A program made the translations under genes and the position numbers. Shown piece after piece: positions 1-8,302 of a DNA stretch of 64,000 nucleotides. The first letter of the stretch is position 1, and each line of letters starts with the position of its first letter. This DNA comes from Armatimonadota bacterium (GTDB lineage: Bacteria > Sysuimicrobiota > Sysuimicrobiia > Sysuimicrobiales > Humicultoraceae): contig JAVKIA010000007.1 of the NCBI GenBank assembly GCA_031459715.1, forward strand, positions 35,958 to 99,957. Reading direction: 5' to 3'. Below the pieces are notes generated by a model. The model worked only from the letters and a program-made list of their open reading frames with translations. It was not told the DNA's origin and made no database searches.

Positions 1-150
1 GTGGGGCTGCCGCAGACTGGACAGCTCGGCGGCTCGGCGCCCACGGGCTGATGTAGGTCGAACTGGTGACCGTGCGCAATGCATCGGTACTCGTAGATCG
101 GCATGGCAACCGCACTCCAGCAGGTCGGACATCGACCGGTAACCTTTTAT

Positions 151-180
151 CTATTATGGACGTACCCGCCGGCCTGTCAA
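151..180 (-). promoter_or_regulatory. Sigma-70-type promoter reading out of the left edge
   Basis: On the minus strand a perfect -35 box TTGACA (175-180) is followed after 16 bases by CATAAT (153-158), or after 17 bases by ATAATA. It starts just downstream of the lipoprotein stop codon and points to a gene beyond the left edge. The 1-191 stretch shows no convincing gene of its own. Confidence 0.6.
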
Positions 181-191
181 TTTGCCCCGAG

Positions 192-1325
192 CTAGCGTCG
201 TTCCAGGCGGATGACCCACACCGGCCCGGTGTAGCTGCCGCTGTTGCTGCCGTAGGCCAGGTGGCGGCCGTCTCCCGACCAGCGCACCACCAGGGGCAGA
301 CCGGGGTCGGGAAACTCCGCGCGGAACTCCGCGGCGCGCACCCGGCCGCCGCCGTCCACATCGGCCAGCCAGATCTCGCCGCGTGCCTCATCGAGCACGC
401 GGGCGTAGGCCACCTTGTCGGACGTCGGCGCCCAGGCCAGGCCGGTGATCCGTCCAGCCTCCGGGCTGAGACGGCGCGGCGCCCCGCGGCCGTCGGCGCG
501 CGCCGCCCAGGCGTGCAGGACGGAGGATGCCGCGGGGTCGGCGGCGGCGAAGGCAATGCGCACGCCGTCGGGAGCAAGCTGCGGCCAGAAGATCCGGGGG
601 AAGGGCTGGGGGAGCACTCGCCGGTCCGGGTAGCGGATGCGCCAGCGCAGCAGGCGACTGACGCCGCCCCCTTCGGGGCCCAGCCCGATGAAGAGGAAGA
701 GGCTGTCCGGAAACCACTGCAGCGCCTCCACCGCCAGGCCCTGCGGGATCTCCCCACCCGGTCCCAGACCGGGCAGGACCTGACGACGCATCCGCCCGTC
801 GGCGCTGATCAGCCACACCTCGCTGCGCCCCGGGCCCTCCCCCACCCGCGCCGCTACCGCCAGCTCGTCGCTGCCCGGCGCCCACGCCAGGTGCGTGGCC
901 AGCACCGCACCCTCCCCCGGCAGGACGAGGCGTCGCCGCGTTCCCCTCTCAGGGTGAACCACGAAGACCTGGCCGCGGTCGATGTAGGCCAGCAGGCCTG
1001 TGGGCCGGGACCAGGCCACCTGGGTGGCCACCCCCACGGCGGTGACCTTGCGCTCCTTCCCCTGGAGGGAGACGATCCACAGCCCCCGCCCGTCGGCGTA
1101 AGCCAGCGCCCGCCCGTCAGGCGACCAGGCGGCCGGGCTGAGCGCCGCCCGGTCGGTGAGACGCACTGGCGGGCCAATGCGCAGCAGGGCCACGCTCACC
1201 GGAGCCGGGCCGCGGCGCACCTGGCAGGCCACCAGCAGCAGCGCCGCCAGTCCCGCGGCCAGCGCCGCACGCCATGCGCCGCCGCGCCGCTCAGACGACG
1301 GGGTAGCGCCCTTCGGCCAGCTCAC
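192..1325 (-). CDS. Beta-propeller lipoprotein (TolB/WD40-like)
   Basis: The 377-residue protein has a basic N-terminus, a hydrophobic stretch and a lipobox ending LLVAC at about residue 34, so it is probably an exported lipoprotein made mature by Lgt and LspA (both encoded near 55 kb). The rest holds repeated 'WSPDG'/'WAPG' units of the PD40/TolB propeller type, for example 'AWSPDGRALAY', with no catalytic motif. The GTG start at 1325 lies inside the end of the S-adenosylmethionine synthetase gene (35-base overlap) and has no clear ribosome site, so the start is uncertain; it is the nearest one giving an intact signal peptide. It is the last gene of the rpsB operon. The specific role is unknown; such proteins often scaffold envelope complexes. 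Confidence 0.75.
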   Translation of the reverse strand: MSWPKGATPSSERRGGAWRAALAAGLAALLLVACQVRRGPAPVSVALLRIGPPVRLTDRAALSPAAWSPDGRALAYADGRGLWIVSLQGKERKVTAVGVATQVAWSRPTGLLAYIDRGQVFVVHPERGTRRRLVLPGEGAVLATHLAWAPGSDELAVAARVGEGPGRSEVWLISADGRMRRQVLPGLGPGGEIPQGLAVEALQWFPDSLFLFIGLGPEGGGVSRLLRWRIRYPDRRVLPQPFPRIFWPQLAPDGVRIAFAAADPAASSVLHAWAARADGRGAPRRLSPEAGRITGLAWAPTSDKVAYARVLDEARGEIWLADVDGGGRVRAAEFRAEFPDPGLPLVVRWSGDGRHLAYGSNSGSYTGPVWVIRLERR

Positions 1326-2493
1326 GGGTCAGGAAGGTGATGTTGGCCAGCTCCCGCTCCAGGATCTCCAGGGTCCGTCGCCGCAGCACGCTCTTGCGCG
1401 CACCCCGTGCCGGAATGATCTGCGCCGCGGCGATCTTGGGCCTGTCGATGGGCGCGCCGATCTGGCTTAGCATCCACACGTAAACCTCCCGCACCCCGGG
1501 GACCTCCTCGTAGATGCGCGCCGCCACCTGGTGGGTCATGATGGTGTAAATCTTCCCCACGTGCGAGACGGGGTTCTTCCCCGCAGCCGCCTCGGTGCCC
1601 ATGGGCCGGTTCAGGGCGATCACGCCGTTGACCTTGTTGCCCCGGCCGATCTGCCCGGAGTCGCCGCTCTCCGCGGAGGTTCCGGTGACGGTGAGGTAGA
1701 CCCCGCCCAGCCCCCGGCCGGGCCGGTCCAGGGTGTTGATATCCAGGGTGATGTTGTCAAAGGTGGACTGCTGCAGGACGAAGTCGTGCACGGCGTCGTG
1801 CATCTCCTTCTTGCGGCGGAAGTATGTGGCCTCGTCGGGGATGAAGCGGTCGACGAAGGCTACCGCCGCTGTCAAGTTCAGCTCCCGCCCCTGGCGGAAC
1901 CCCATGATCTTGATGTCCTCCCCCGCTTCGGGGAAGTCTTCCTTGAAGGTGCGGGAGTTCATCAACTGCTCCACGCGGCGGACGATTTCCTCGGTCTGGG
2001 TCAGGGGCGCGTAGCCCACCGCCGCCGAGGTGTCGTTGGCGCAAGGGGTCTCCCGCTGGAAGATGTCCACCAGCTCGGGGGAGCCCGGCTTGATCTGCAC
2101 GTCGTAGATCACATCGCGCTCGGGGTCCACAAAGCGCAGGTGCTCCCGGAACCAGACCCTGGCCGTGTTGATGGCGATCTCCTCGACCGGGACGCGCTCG
2201 CCGTTCACCACGGCCGTGGCCCGGTCACCAAAGATCAGGCGCATGGGCTCGGTGACCCGCCCCCCGCCGAAGGCCACATCGGCGGCCCCGGCCACCAGCA
2301 GCGCCTTGTCGATGTTGTGGTGCAGGATGGACCCGAACCGCTGCAGGTACTCCCGGCTCAGGGCGATGGAGACCCGCTCCATGATGGCGTCGCAGATGGA
2401 GTCCGGATGGCCGACCCCTTTGCGCTCCACGATTTCCACCTCGTGCTCGGAGACCGGCTTCCCGCTGAGAAACTCCACGCTGGTGCTGCCCAC
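1291..2493 (-). CDS. S-adenosylmethionine synthetase, archaeal type
   Basis: This 400-residue enzyme makes S-adenosylmethionine from methionine and ATP. The sequence matches the archaeal methionine adenosyltransferase family rather than bacterial MetK: it has 'ERKGVGHPDSICD' near residue 25, 'GRGNKVNGVI' near 260 and the archaeal length of about 400 residues. The same frame runs further upstream, but that part overlaps the MgtC gene. The GTG at 2493 follows that gene's stop by 11 bases, has a GGGGGA ribosome site and gives the family's normal N-terminus. It sits in an operon with MgtC and ispG. Its presence in a Firmicutes-like operon suggests old lateral transfer from archaea, which is an inference. 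The family call is firm. Confidence 0.9.
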   Translation of the reverse strand: MGSTSVEFLSGKPVSEHEVEIVERKGVGHPDSICDAIMERVSIALSREYLQRFGSILHHNIDKALLVAGAADVAFGGGRVTEPMRLIFGDRATAVVNGERVPVEEIAINTARVWFREHLRFVDPERDVIYDVQIKPGSPELVDIFQRETPCANDTSAAVGYAPLTQTEEIVRRVEQLMNSRTFKEDFPEAGEDIKIMGFRQGRELNLTAAVAFVDRFIPDEATYFRRKKEMHDAVHDFVLQQSTFDNITLDINTLDRPGRGLGGVYLTVTGTSAESGDSGQIGRGNKVNGVIALNRPMGTEAAAGKNPVSHVGKIYTIMTHQVAARIYEEVPGVREVYVWMLSQIGAPIDRPKIAAAQIIPARGARKSVLRRRTLEILERELANITFLTRELAEGRYPVV

Positions 2494-2504
2494 GGCGGTT
2501 CCCC

Positions 2505-3170
2505 CTACTCCTTCCAGCGCACCTGCACCACCCCGTCCACATCGCTCAACGCCACCAGCACGTCGTCGCGGGAGAGGCGGGCGGGTAGGCGGACGGCCAG
2601 CGAGATGTGCACGTGCTCGTCCAGGCGTTCGGACATCTCCACGTTCTCGATGTTCACGTTGTGCGCCCCCAGCACCGTGCCGATCTTCCCCAGCTGCCCC
2701 GGACGGTCCACCAGCAGCAGCTCCACGGTGGCCAGACCGCGGCGGGGCAGGTGGCGCTCCAGGGCCTTGAACGGGATGAGGATGATCACCACCAGCGCCG
2801 TGGCCACCACCGCTCCCAGGTAGAAACCGGCGCCCACGGCCGTGCCGATGGCCGCAGAGGTCCACAGGGTGGCCGCCGTGGTCAGGCCGGTCACGGTGAC
2901 GCCGCTGCGCCAGATGGTCCCCGCGCCCAGGAAGCCGATGCCCACCACAATGTTGCTGGCGATGCGCGCCGGGTCGGCGCCGGAGCCGAAGAACCCCTCC
3001 TTGGAGATGAGGGTGAACAGCGCCGCCCCCAGGGTGACCAGCGTGTGCGTGCGCAGGCCCGCCGGCTTCTCCACGCTCTCCCGCTCCAGGCCGATGAGCG
3101 CGCCTAGGACCAGCGCCAGGACCAGGCGCACCAGGATCTCCACGATGCCAGCGGCGGCGAAGTCTGTCAC
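2505..3170 (-). CDS. MgtC/SapB family membrane protein with C-terminal ACT-like domain
   Basis: The 221-residue protein has an MgtC-type hydrophobic N-terminal half (about residues 5-135, four to five helices) with the motif 'GALIGLERE' and 'GIGFLGAGTI'. The C-terminal third ('LLLVDRPGQLGKIGTVLGAHNVNIENV') looks like a small-molecule-binding ACT domain. MgtC proteins act at the inner membrane and are linked to growth in low magnesium and to control of F-type ATP synthase; the function here is not shown. The GTG start at 3170 overlaps the ispG stop (GTGA) and follows a GGGGAGGAGG ribosome site, implying translational coupling. Confidence 0.85.
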   Translation of the reverse strand: MTDFAAAGIVEILVRLVLALVLGALIGLERESVEKPAGLRTHTLVTLGAALFTLISKEGFFGSGADPARIASNIVVGIGFLGAGTIWRSGVTVTGLTTAATLWTSAAIGTAVGAGFYLGAVVATALVVIILIPFKALERHLPRRGLATVELLLVDRPGQLGKIGTVLGAHNVNIENVEMSERLDEHVHISLAVRLPARLSRDDVLVALSDVDGVVQVRWKE

Positions 3171-4273
3171 GGATCCGCCTCCTCCCCGTACTTCTCCCGG
3201 GCGACGGCGGCCACGTGCTCCATCAGCGCGTCCACCAGCCGCTCCTCCGGCAGGCTGGCCACGATGCGGCCGTCGCGGAAGAGCAGTCCCATCCCCCGAC
3301 CGCAGGCGATGCCCAGGTCGGCCAGACGGGCCTCCCCCGGGCCGTTGACGGCGCAGCCCATCACCGCCACCTTCACCGGCGATCGGATCTGCGCCAGGCG
3401 CCGCTCCACCTCCTGGGCGATGGCAATGATGTCCACCTCCGCCCGGCCGCAGGAGGGACAGGCCACCAGCTGGACGCCGCGCTGGCGCAGGCCCAGGCTG
3501 GAGAGAATCTGGTAAGCCACCCGCACCTCCTCCACCGGGTCCGCCGCCAGGGAGACGCGGATGGTGTCGCCGATGCCCCGGGCCAGGATGGCGCCGATGC
3601 CCACGGCGGACTTCACCGTCCCCGGCCCCAGCGTCCCCGCCTCGGTGATGCCCACGTGCAGCGGATAGCGCACGCGAGTGCTGAGCAGGGTGTAGGCGGC
3701 GATGGCCATGGGCACCTCGGAGGCTTTCACGGAGATGACCAGGTCGGTGAAGCCCAGGTCCTCCAGCACCCTGACGTCCTCCAGGGCACTCTCCACCAGG
3801 GCTTCCGCGGTGGGGCCGAAGTGGCGCAGCGTGGCCTTGGAGAGCGATCCGATGTTGGCCCCGATGCGGATAGGCACGCCCCGCTCCTGGGCGGCGCGGG
3901 CCACGAGACGCGTCCGCTCCCGGCTGCCGATATTCCCCGGGTTGAGCCGCAGTTTGTGCACACCCGCCTCCAGGGCCAGTAGCGCCAGACGGTAGTCGAA
4001 GTGGATGTCGGCGACGACAGGCGTGGGGCTGCGCGGCACGATCTCCCGCAGGGCGGCCGCCGCCTCCCGGTCGGGCACCGCCAGGCGGACGATCTCGCAC
4101 CCTTCCGCCGCCAGCTGGTAGATCTGGGCCAGCGTGGCGCCCACATCGCGCGTGTCGCTAGTGGTCATGGACTGGACGGCGATGGGGGCGCCGCCGCCGA
4201 TGGTCACCCGGCCCACGCGGACCGGCCGGGTCTCGGTGCGCAGGGTCACTGCGCGCGCCGGGGTCTCGATCAT
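3167..4273 (-). CDS. ispG: 4-hydroxy-3-methylbut-2-enyl diphosphate synthase (flavodoxin/ferredoxin)
   Basis: IspG converts 2-C-methyl-D-erythritol 2,4-cyclodiphosphate to HMBPP in the non-mevalonate isoprenoid pathway, using a [4Fe-4S] cluster. The 368-residue protein has the TIM-barrel start 'VQSMTTSDTRD', the conserved 'KLRLNPGNIG' segment, and near the end the cluster ligands 'CPSCGR' and 'GCAVNGPGEA', which supply three cysteines and a glutamate. It lies four bases into the end of rseP and close to dxr, so two pathway enzymes share this operon. Confidence 0.97.
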   Translation of the reverse strand: MIETPARAVTLRTETRPVRVGRVTIGGGAPIAVQSMTTSDTRDVGATLAQIYQLAAEGCEIVRLAVPDREAAAALREIVPRSPTPVVADIHFDYRLALLALEAGVHKLRLNPGNIGSRERTRLVARAAQERGVPIRIGANIGSLSKATLRHFGPTAEALVESALEDVRVLEDLGFTDLVISVKASEVPMAIAAYTLLSTRVRYPLHVGITEAGTLGPGTVKSAVGIGAILARGIGDTIRVSLAADPVEEVRVAYQILSSLGLRQRGVQLVACPSCGRAEVDIIAIAQEVERRLAQIRSPVKVAVMGCAVNGPGEARLADLGIACGRGMGLLFRDGRIVASLPEERLVDALMEHVAAVAREKYGEEADP

Positions 4274-5355
4274 CGCTGGATGTCCTGCACCGTCAAGAAT
4301 ATCAGCAGGAGGAATAGGAGGACAAAGCCCACCAGGTGGACGTAGCCTTCGCGGCGCGGGTCCACCGGACGGCGCCGCACTGCCTCCACCAGGAGGAAGG
4401 CGAAGCGCCCCCCGTCCAGCGCCGGAATGGGAATCAGGTTGAACAGGCCGATGATGATGGAGAGCGACGCCGCCACATAAAAGAAGTTCTCCCCCCCGCT
4501 GCGTCCGGCCTCGACCAGCGCCCGGCCCGCCGCTACCGGGCCGCCCAGGTGGCGCAGCAGCGTCCCCTCACGCACCAGGTTCCTGATGGCCCCGACGAAG
4601 CCGACAGCGAACTCCCCCGTGCGCTGCACCCCCCAGGCCAGCGCGGCCGGGGGGCTGTAGCGCCGGCGGACGATCTCCGGAGCAAACCCGATGAGCCCGA
4701 TGCGGCGCGCCGCATCCAGCCGGGGGGTGACCGTCACGTCGAAGCGCCGCCCCTGCCGTTCCACCGTGAGGACGAGCTGTCGCCCCGGACTGCGGTGGAT
4801 GGTCTCCACCACCTCCTGCCCGCTGGGCGTGGGCCGGCCGTTGATGGCCACGATGGCGTCCCCCGGCGCCAGCCCCACCTGTGTCGCCGGGCAGGGGGCG
4901 GGCGGAGCGGCGCCCTGGGGCTGGCCGCAGATGGGTACCAGCATGCCGACGCGGTTGGTGATCCCTGTAGGAACCCCGAAGGTGGCGGCGATCACCGCCA
5001 GGAGCACGGCCGCCAGCGCCAGGTTCATCAGCGGTCCGGCGGCAACGATGGCCATGCGCACCCCCACCGGCTGCGCCCGGAAGGAGCCCTCCCCGGGCTC
5101 CTCCTCGGCGAAGTCTTCTCCGGCCATGCGCACATACCCGCCGAAGGGTATCAGGTTGACCGCGTAAGTGGTCTGGCCTCGCTGCGTGGCGAAGAGCCGC
5201 GGGCCGAAGCCCAGGGCGAAGGTGTGGATGACCACGCCCGCGCGCTTCGCCACCAGGAAGTGACCCAGCTCGTGGACCAGGATCATGGCCCCAAACGCCA
5301 CGATGGTGACCAGCAGCCATCCGCCGCTGGAGAGCGCTGCGGGCAGGTCGGTCAT
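4270..5355 (-). CDS. rseP: Site-2 membrane metalloprotease RseP
   Basis: This M50 zinc protease cleaves transmembrane substrates inside the membrane, such as anti-sigma factors and signal-peptide remnants. The 361-residue protein has the zinc motif HELGH at residues 28-32 in the first helix, one PDZ domain at about 120-205, and the third zinc-ligand region 'NLIPIPALDGGR' near 315. It has about four membrane segments, as usual for the family. Start and stop overlap dxr and ispG by four bases each. Confidence 0.95.
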   Translation of the reverse strand: MTDLPAALSSGGWLLVTIVAFGAMILVHELGHFLVAKRAGVVIHTFALGFGPRLFATQRGQTTYAVNLIPFGGYVRMAGEDFAEEEPGEGSFRAQPVGVRMAIVAAGPLMNLALAAVLLAVIAATFGVPTGITNRVGMLVPICGQPQGAAPPAPCPATQVGLAPGDAIVAINGRPTPSGQEVVETIHRSPGRQLVLTVERQGRRFDVTVTPRLDAARRIGLIGFAPEIVRRRYSPPAALAWGVQRTGEFAVGFVGAIRNLVREGTLLRHLGGPVAAGRALVEAGRSGGENFFYVAASLSIIIGLFNLIPIPALDGGRFAFLLVEAVRRRPVDPRREGYVHLVGFVLLFLLLIFLTVQDIQR

Positions 5356-6512
5356 CTACGCACCTCGGCCCCAAAGCGGGTGACGGTCTCCCGCGCCCAG
5401 GCGTCGGCGGCAAGCACATCCTCCAGCGTGGGGTCGGCGACCACGCGGTGGGCATCCAGTGTGCGGCGCAGCAGCCGGGGGATCTCGCCGAAGGAGATGC
5501 GCCGCTCCAGGAACAGGCGCACCACCACCTCGTTGGCCGCATTAACCACCGCCGGGGCCGTTCCCCCGGCCTGCAGCGCCTCCCGGGCCAGGGCCAGGCA
5601 AGGATAGCGCTCCGGCGGGGGTGGCGTAAAGGTCATGGTCACGCCCCCTCCCCGCTCCCAGGCCAGTGGGCGCAGGGGAGAGGAGCGCCGCTCGGGAAAG
5701 GTCAGGGCCAGCTGGATGGGCAGCCGCATGTCCGGCGCGGCGATCTGCGCCAGCACCGACCCATCCACCAGCTCCACCATCCCGTGCACCAGGCTCTGCG
5801 GGTGGATGACCACATCGATCCGCTCTGGCGGCAGGTCGAACAGCCAGCGGGCCTCGATGACCTCCAGGCCCTTGTTCATCAGCGTAGCCGAGTCCACCGT
5901 TACCTTCGGGCCCATCTTCCAGGTGGGGTGGGCCAGCGCTTCCTCCGGCGTGGCCTCGCCCAGCGTCTCCAGCGGCCGGTGCAGGAACGGTCCGCCGGAC
6001 GCGGTGAGGATGATGCGCCGCACCGCTTCCCGCGACACCCCCTGCAGGCACTGGAAGATGGCGCTGTGCTCGCTGTCTACCGGCAGCAGCGCCGCCCCGC
6101 GCGCCCGTGCCTGCGCCATCACCAGGCTACCGCCGGCCACCAGGGCCTCCTTGGTGGCCAGGGCGACGTCCTTCCCCGCGCGCAGCGCGGCCAGCGTGGG
6201 GACCAGACCGGCAATGCCCACCACCGCCACCAGCACCATGTCCGCCGCGGGGTGGGCGGCCAGCTCGGCGATGGCCTCCGGCCCTGCCAGCAGCGCCGTT
6301 CCCGCGGGCAGCAGGCCGCGCAGGCGGTGGGCCGAGGCGACATCCTCCACAGCCACAGCCTGGGGACGGTAGCGCGCCACCTGCGCCGCCAGACCCTCCA
6401 CGTTGCGCCGCGCGGCCAGCCCTACCACCTGGACGTCGCCCAGGTGGTCGACGACCTCCAGGGTGGCCCGCCCGATGGACCCGGTGGATCCCAGCAGGAC
6501 CAGCCGTCTCAC
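5352..6512 (-). CDS. dxr: 1-deoxy-D-xylulose 5-phosphate reductoisomerase
   Basis: Dxr makes 2-C-methyl-D-erythritol 4-phosphate with NADPH, the first committed step of the non-mevalonate pathway. The protein has the NADPH loop 'GSTGSIG' at residues 7-13, the metal and substrate segments 'PVDSEHSAIFQCL' and 'KVTVDSATLMNKGLE', and the 'HPQSLVHGMVE' motif. The open frame extends upstream, but the GTG at 6512 overlaps the cdsA stop as GTGA and gives the normal start 'RRLVLLGSTG' and a 386-residue length typical of the family. Confidence 0.96.
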   Translation of the reverse strand: MRRLVLLGSTGSIGRATLEVVDHLGDVQVVGLAARRNVEGLAAQVARYRPQAVAVEDVASAHRLRGLLPAGTALLAGPEAIAELAAHPAADMVLVAVVGIAGLVPTLAALRAGKDVALATKEALVAGGSLVMAQARARGAALLPVDSEHSAIFQCLQGVSREAVRRIILTASGGPFLHRPLETLGEATPEEALAHPTWKMGPKVTVDSATLMNKGLEVIEARWLFDLPPERIDVVIHPQSLVHGMVELVDGSVLAQIAAPDMRLPIQLALTFPERRSSPLRPLAWERGGGVTMTFTPPPPERYPCLALAREALQAGGTAPAVVNAANEVVVRLFLERRISFGEIPRLLRRTLDAHRVVADPTLEDVLAADAWARETVTRFGAEVRR

Positions 6513-7324
6513 CGCAGCACCGAGACCAGCAGCGCGTAGACGACGGGGGCGACGAAGAGCATGGCGTCGAAGCGGTCCAGGACCCCGCCGTGCCCCGGCA
6601 GCAGTGCGCCGCTGTCCTTTAGGCCGGCCGCCCGCTTCAGCGCCGACTCGGCCAGGTCTCCCAGCAGCCCCACCGTCCCCGCGAGCGCGCCCACCGCTGC
6701 CGCCGTAATGAGGGGAAGCCCGGCCAGAGCAGCCGTTACCAGCGCCGCGGCCACACCGCCCAGCTCGCCGCTTGCTGCACCCTCCCAGGTCTTCGCCGGA
6801 CTGATGGCCGGGGCCAGGGGGTGGCGGCCCAGGGCCCGTCCGCCAAAGTAGGCCGCAGAGTCGGCCACCCACACCGAGACCACTACCAGGAGCGTCCAGG
6901 CCAGCCCTCCGGGCAGGCGGCGGAGCAGGTCCAGGGCGGCAAAGAGGGAAAGGTACACCGGGCCAAGCAGAGTGATCCCGGCGTTGGCCGCAGCCTGCGG
7001 CCGGCCCGCCGGGAGAATCTGCGCGGCCAGGGCCGCTCCTGCCAGCCCGGCCCCCGCTCCCGACAGCAGCTGGGGCCGGAAGACCGCGCAGCCGTAAAGC
7101 AGCAGCGTCCCACCCAGGACGAGCGACGCCGCCGGAGCCAGCCCGGATGCCCGGGCCAGACCGATCCATTCCCGGGCCCCCAAGAGGGCCAGAGCCACAA
7201 GCAGCGCGGTCCAGGCCCAGCCGCCCAGGTAGAGCGGAAGCAGAACCAGGGGGATGCCCAGGGCGACCGTGAGCGCTCGGCGCGCGGTCCCGCCAGCGGC
7301 CACCGGCCGGACCTCAACCATCAT
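6509..7324 (-). CDS. cdsA: Phosphatidate cytidylyltransferase
   Basis: CdsA makes CDP-diacylglycerol from phosphatidate and CTP at the membrane, the branch point for phospholipids. The 271-residue protein has about seven membrane helices and the CDS signature 'SPAKTWEGAASG...GDLAESALKRAAGLKDSG...GHGGVLDRFD' (split here) in its last third. The first ATG of an ATGATG pair at 7324 is chosen; it overlaps the end of uppS by 11 bases. The order uppS-cdsA-dxr-rseP is the common bacterial one. Confidence 0.95.
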   Translation of the reverse strand: MMVEVRPVAAGGTARRALTVALGIPLVLLPLYLGGWAWTALLVALALLGAREWIGLARASGLAPAASLVLGGTLLLYGCAVFRPQLLSGAGAGLAGAALAAQILPAGRPQAAANAGITLLGPVYLSLFAALDLLRRLPGGLAWTLLVVVSVWVADSAAYFGGRALGRHPLAPAISPAKTWEGAASGELGGVAAALVTAALAGLPLITAAAVGALAGTVGLLGDLAESALKRAAGLKDSGALLPGHGGVLDRFDAMLFVAPVVYALLVSVLR

Positions 7325-8066
7325 CGAGGCCTCCGAAACGACGCTGCCGCTGCTGGTAGGCCGCCACCGCCGCATAGAAATCGGCCACGGAGAAGTCGGG
7401 CCAGTAGATGTCGCAGAAGTACAGCTCCGTGTAGGCGATCTGCCAGAGGAGGAAGTTGCTGATCCGCTGCTCCCCTCCCGTGCGGATGAGCAGGTCGGGT
7501 TCGGGCAGCCCCTCGGTGTAGAGATAGCGGGCAAAGCGGGCATCGTCGATGGCCTCCGGAGACAGCAACCCGTTGGCCACCTCCCTCGCCAGGCGGCGCA
7601 CCGCATGCAGAAGCTCGGCCCGTCCGCCGTAGTTCAGGGCGAAGTTCAGCACCAGGCGGTCGTTTCCCCGGGTGCGGGCCACGACCTCGCGCAGCGGCGC
7701 GGCCACCTGCGGCGGCAGCCGGTCCAGGTCGCCGGAGATGCGCAGGCGGATGCCGTGCCGCATGAGCTCCTCCGCCTCGGCAACCACGGACTCCTGCAGC
7801 AGCTCCATCAACCCGGCCACCTCATCGCTGGGGCGCCGCCAGTTCTCCGTGGAGAAGGCATACAGGGTGAGGTAGCCAATGCCCAGGTCGCGGCAGGCCT
7901 CCAGCGTCCGCCGCACCGCCTCCCGCCCGGCGCGGTGCCCCTCCAGACGCGGCAGGCCGCGCTCCCTGGCCCAGCGGCCGTTGCCATCCATGATAATGGC
8001 CACGTGTCGGGGGACGCGGGTGAGGTCGATCTCCGGGAGCGCGGGGGGGCGCTCAGGTGCCTTCAT
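7314..8066 (-). CDS. uppS: Isoprenyl (undecaprenyl) diphosphate synthase
   Basis: UppS adds cis-isoprene units from IPP to farnesyl diphosphate, making the lipid carrier for cell-wall synthesis. The 250-residue protein has all family motifs: 'IIMDGNGRWA' with the catalytic aspartate near residue 27, 'GHRAG', 'YAFSTENW', 'LNFALNYGGR', and the IPP-binding 'LIRTGGEQRISNFLLWQ' and 'YTELYF'. Its ATG overlaps the stop of the upstream PASTA mini-gene (ATGA), so the two are translationally coupled. Product chain length cannot be read from sequence. Confidence 0.96.
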   Translation of the reverse strand: MKAPERPPALPEIDLTRVPRHVAIIMDGNGRWARERGLPRLEGHRAGREAVRRTLEACRDLGIGYLTLYAFSTENWRRPSDEVAGLMELLQESVVAEAEELMRHGIRLRISGDLDRLPPQVAAPLREVVARTRGNDRLVLNFALNYGGRAELLHAVRRLAREVANGLLSPEAIDDARFARYLYTEGLPEPDLLIRTGGEQRISNFLLWQIAYTELYFCDIYWPDFSVADFYAAVAAYQQRQRRFGGLDDG

Positions 8067-8302
8067 GGAGGCGGGGCCGGTGGGGGAGCAATACGCTCGT
8101 ACCGCTCGTGGGTCACCACCAGCCGCACCCGGCCGCCCGCCTCCTGCTCGCGGATCACGCGCAGCGGGCCCTGCCCGACTACCCGCCCAGGAGGGCGGGT
8201 CTCGGTGATGTCGACCTCGTAGCCAGCAGCGGCGAGCTGCGCCTGCGCCTCCTGCAGGGGCAGGGCCAGCACGTCCGGCGCGGCGGGGGCCTGCGCGCTC
8301 AC
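8063..8302 (-). CDS. Single PASTA-domain mini-protein
   Basis: This 79-residue protein is little more than one PASTA-like unit: 'VLALPLQEAQAQLAAAGYEVDITE' (split: VLALPLQEAQ / AQLAAAGYEV) followed by 'GRVVGQGP' and 'GGRVRLVVT', the order seen in PASTA repeats. It has no signal peptide, membrane helix or kinase domain, and it ends in a proline-rich tail. It overlaps frr by four bases upstream and uppS by four bases downstream (ATGA at both ends), so it is a genuine operon member. PASTA domains usually sense muropeptides or beta-lactams outside the cell, so a cytosolic single copy is odd. Its role is unknown; a link to UppS or the PASTA kinase at 40.6-42.5 kb is speculation. Confidence 0.7.
   Translation of the reverse strand: MSAQAPAAPDVLALPLQEAQAQLAAAGYEVDITETRPPGRVVGQGPLRVIREQEAGGRVRLVVTHERYERIAPPPAPPP

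Noticed and set aside
66..1340. Long plus-strand open frame opposite the lipoprotein gene
   Set aside because: It is the antisense of the beta-propeller lipoprotein gene, has no ribosome site and its product is low-complexity arginine/alanine-rich sequence.
2494..2865. Upstream extension of the SAM synthetase frame
   Set aside because: It overlaps the MgtC gene in another frame and reads as low-complexity sequence; the GTG at 2493 gives the family N-terminus.
6513..7169. Upstream extension of the dxr frame
   Set aside because: It lies inside cdsA and shows no homology; the GTG at 6512 gives the standard Dxr start.
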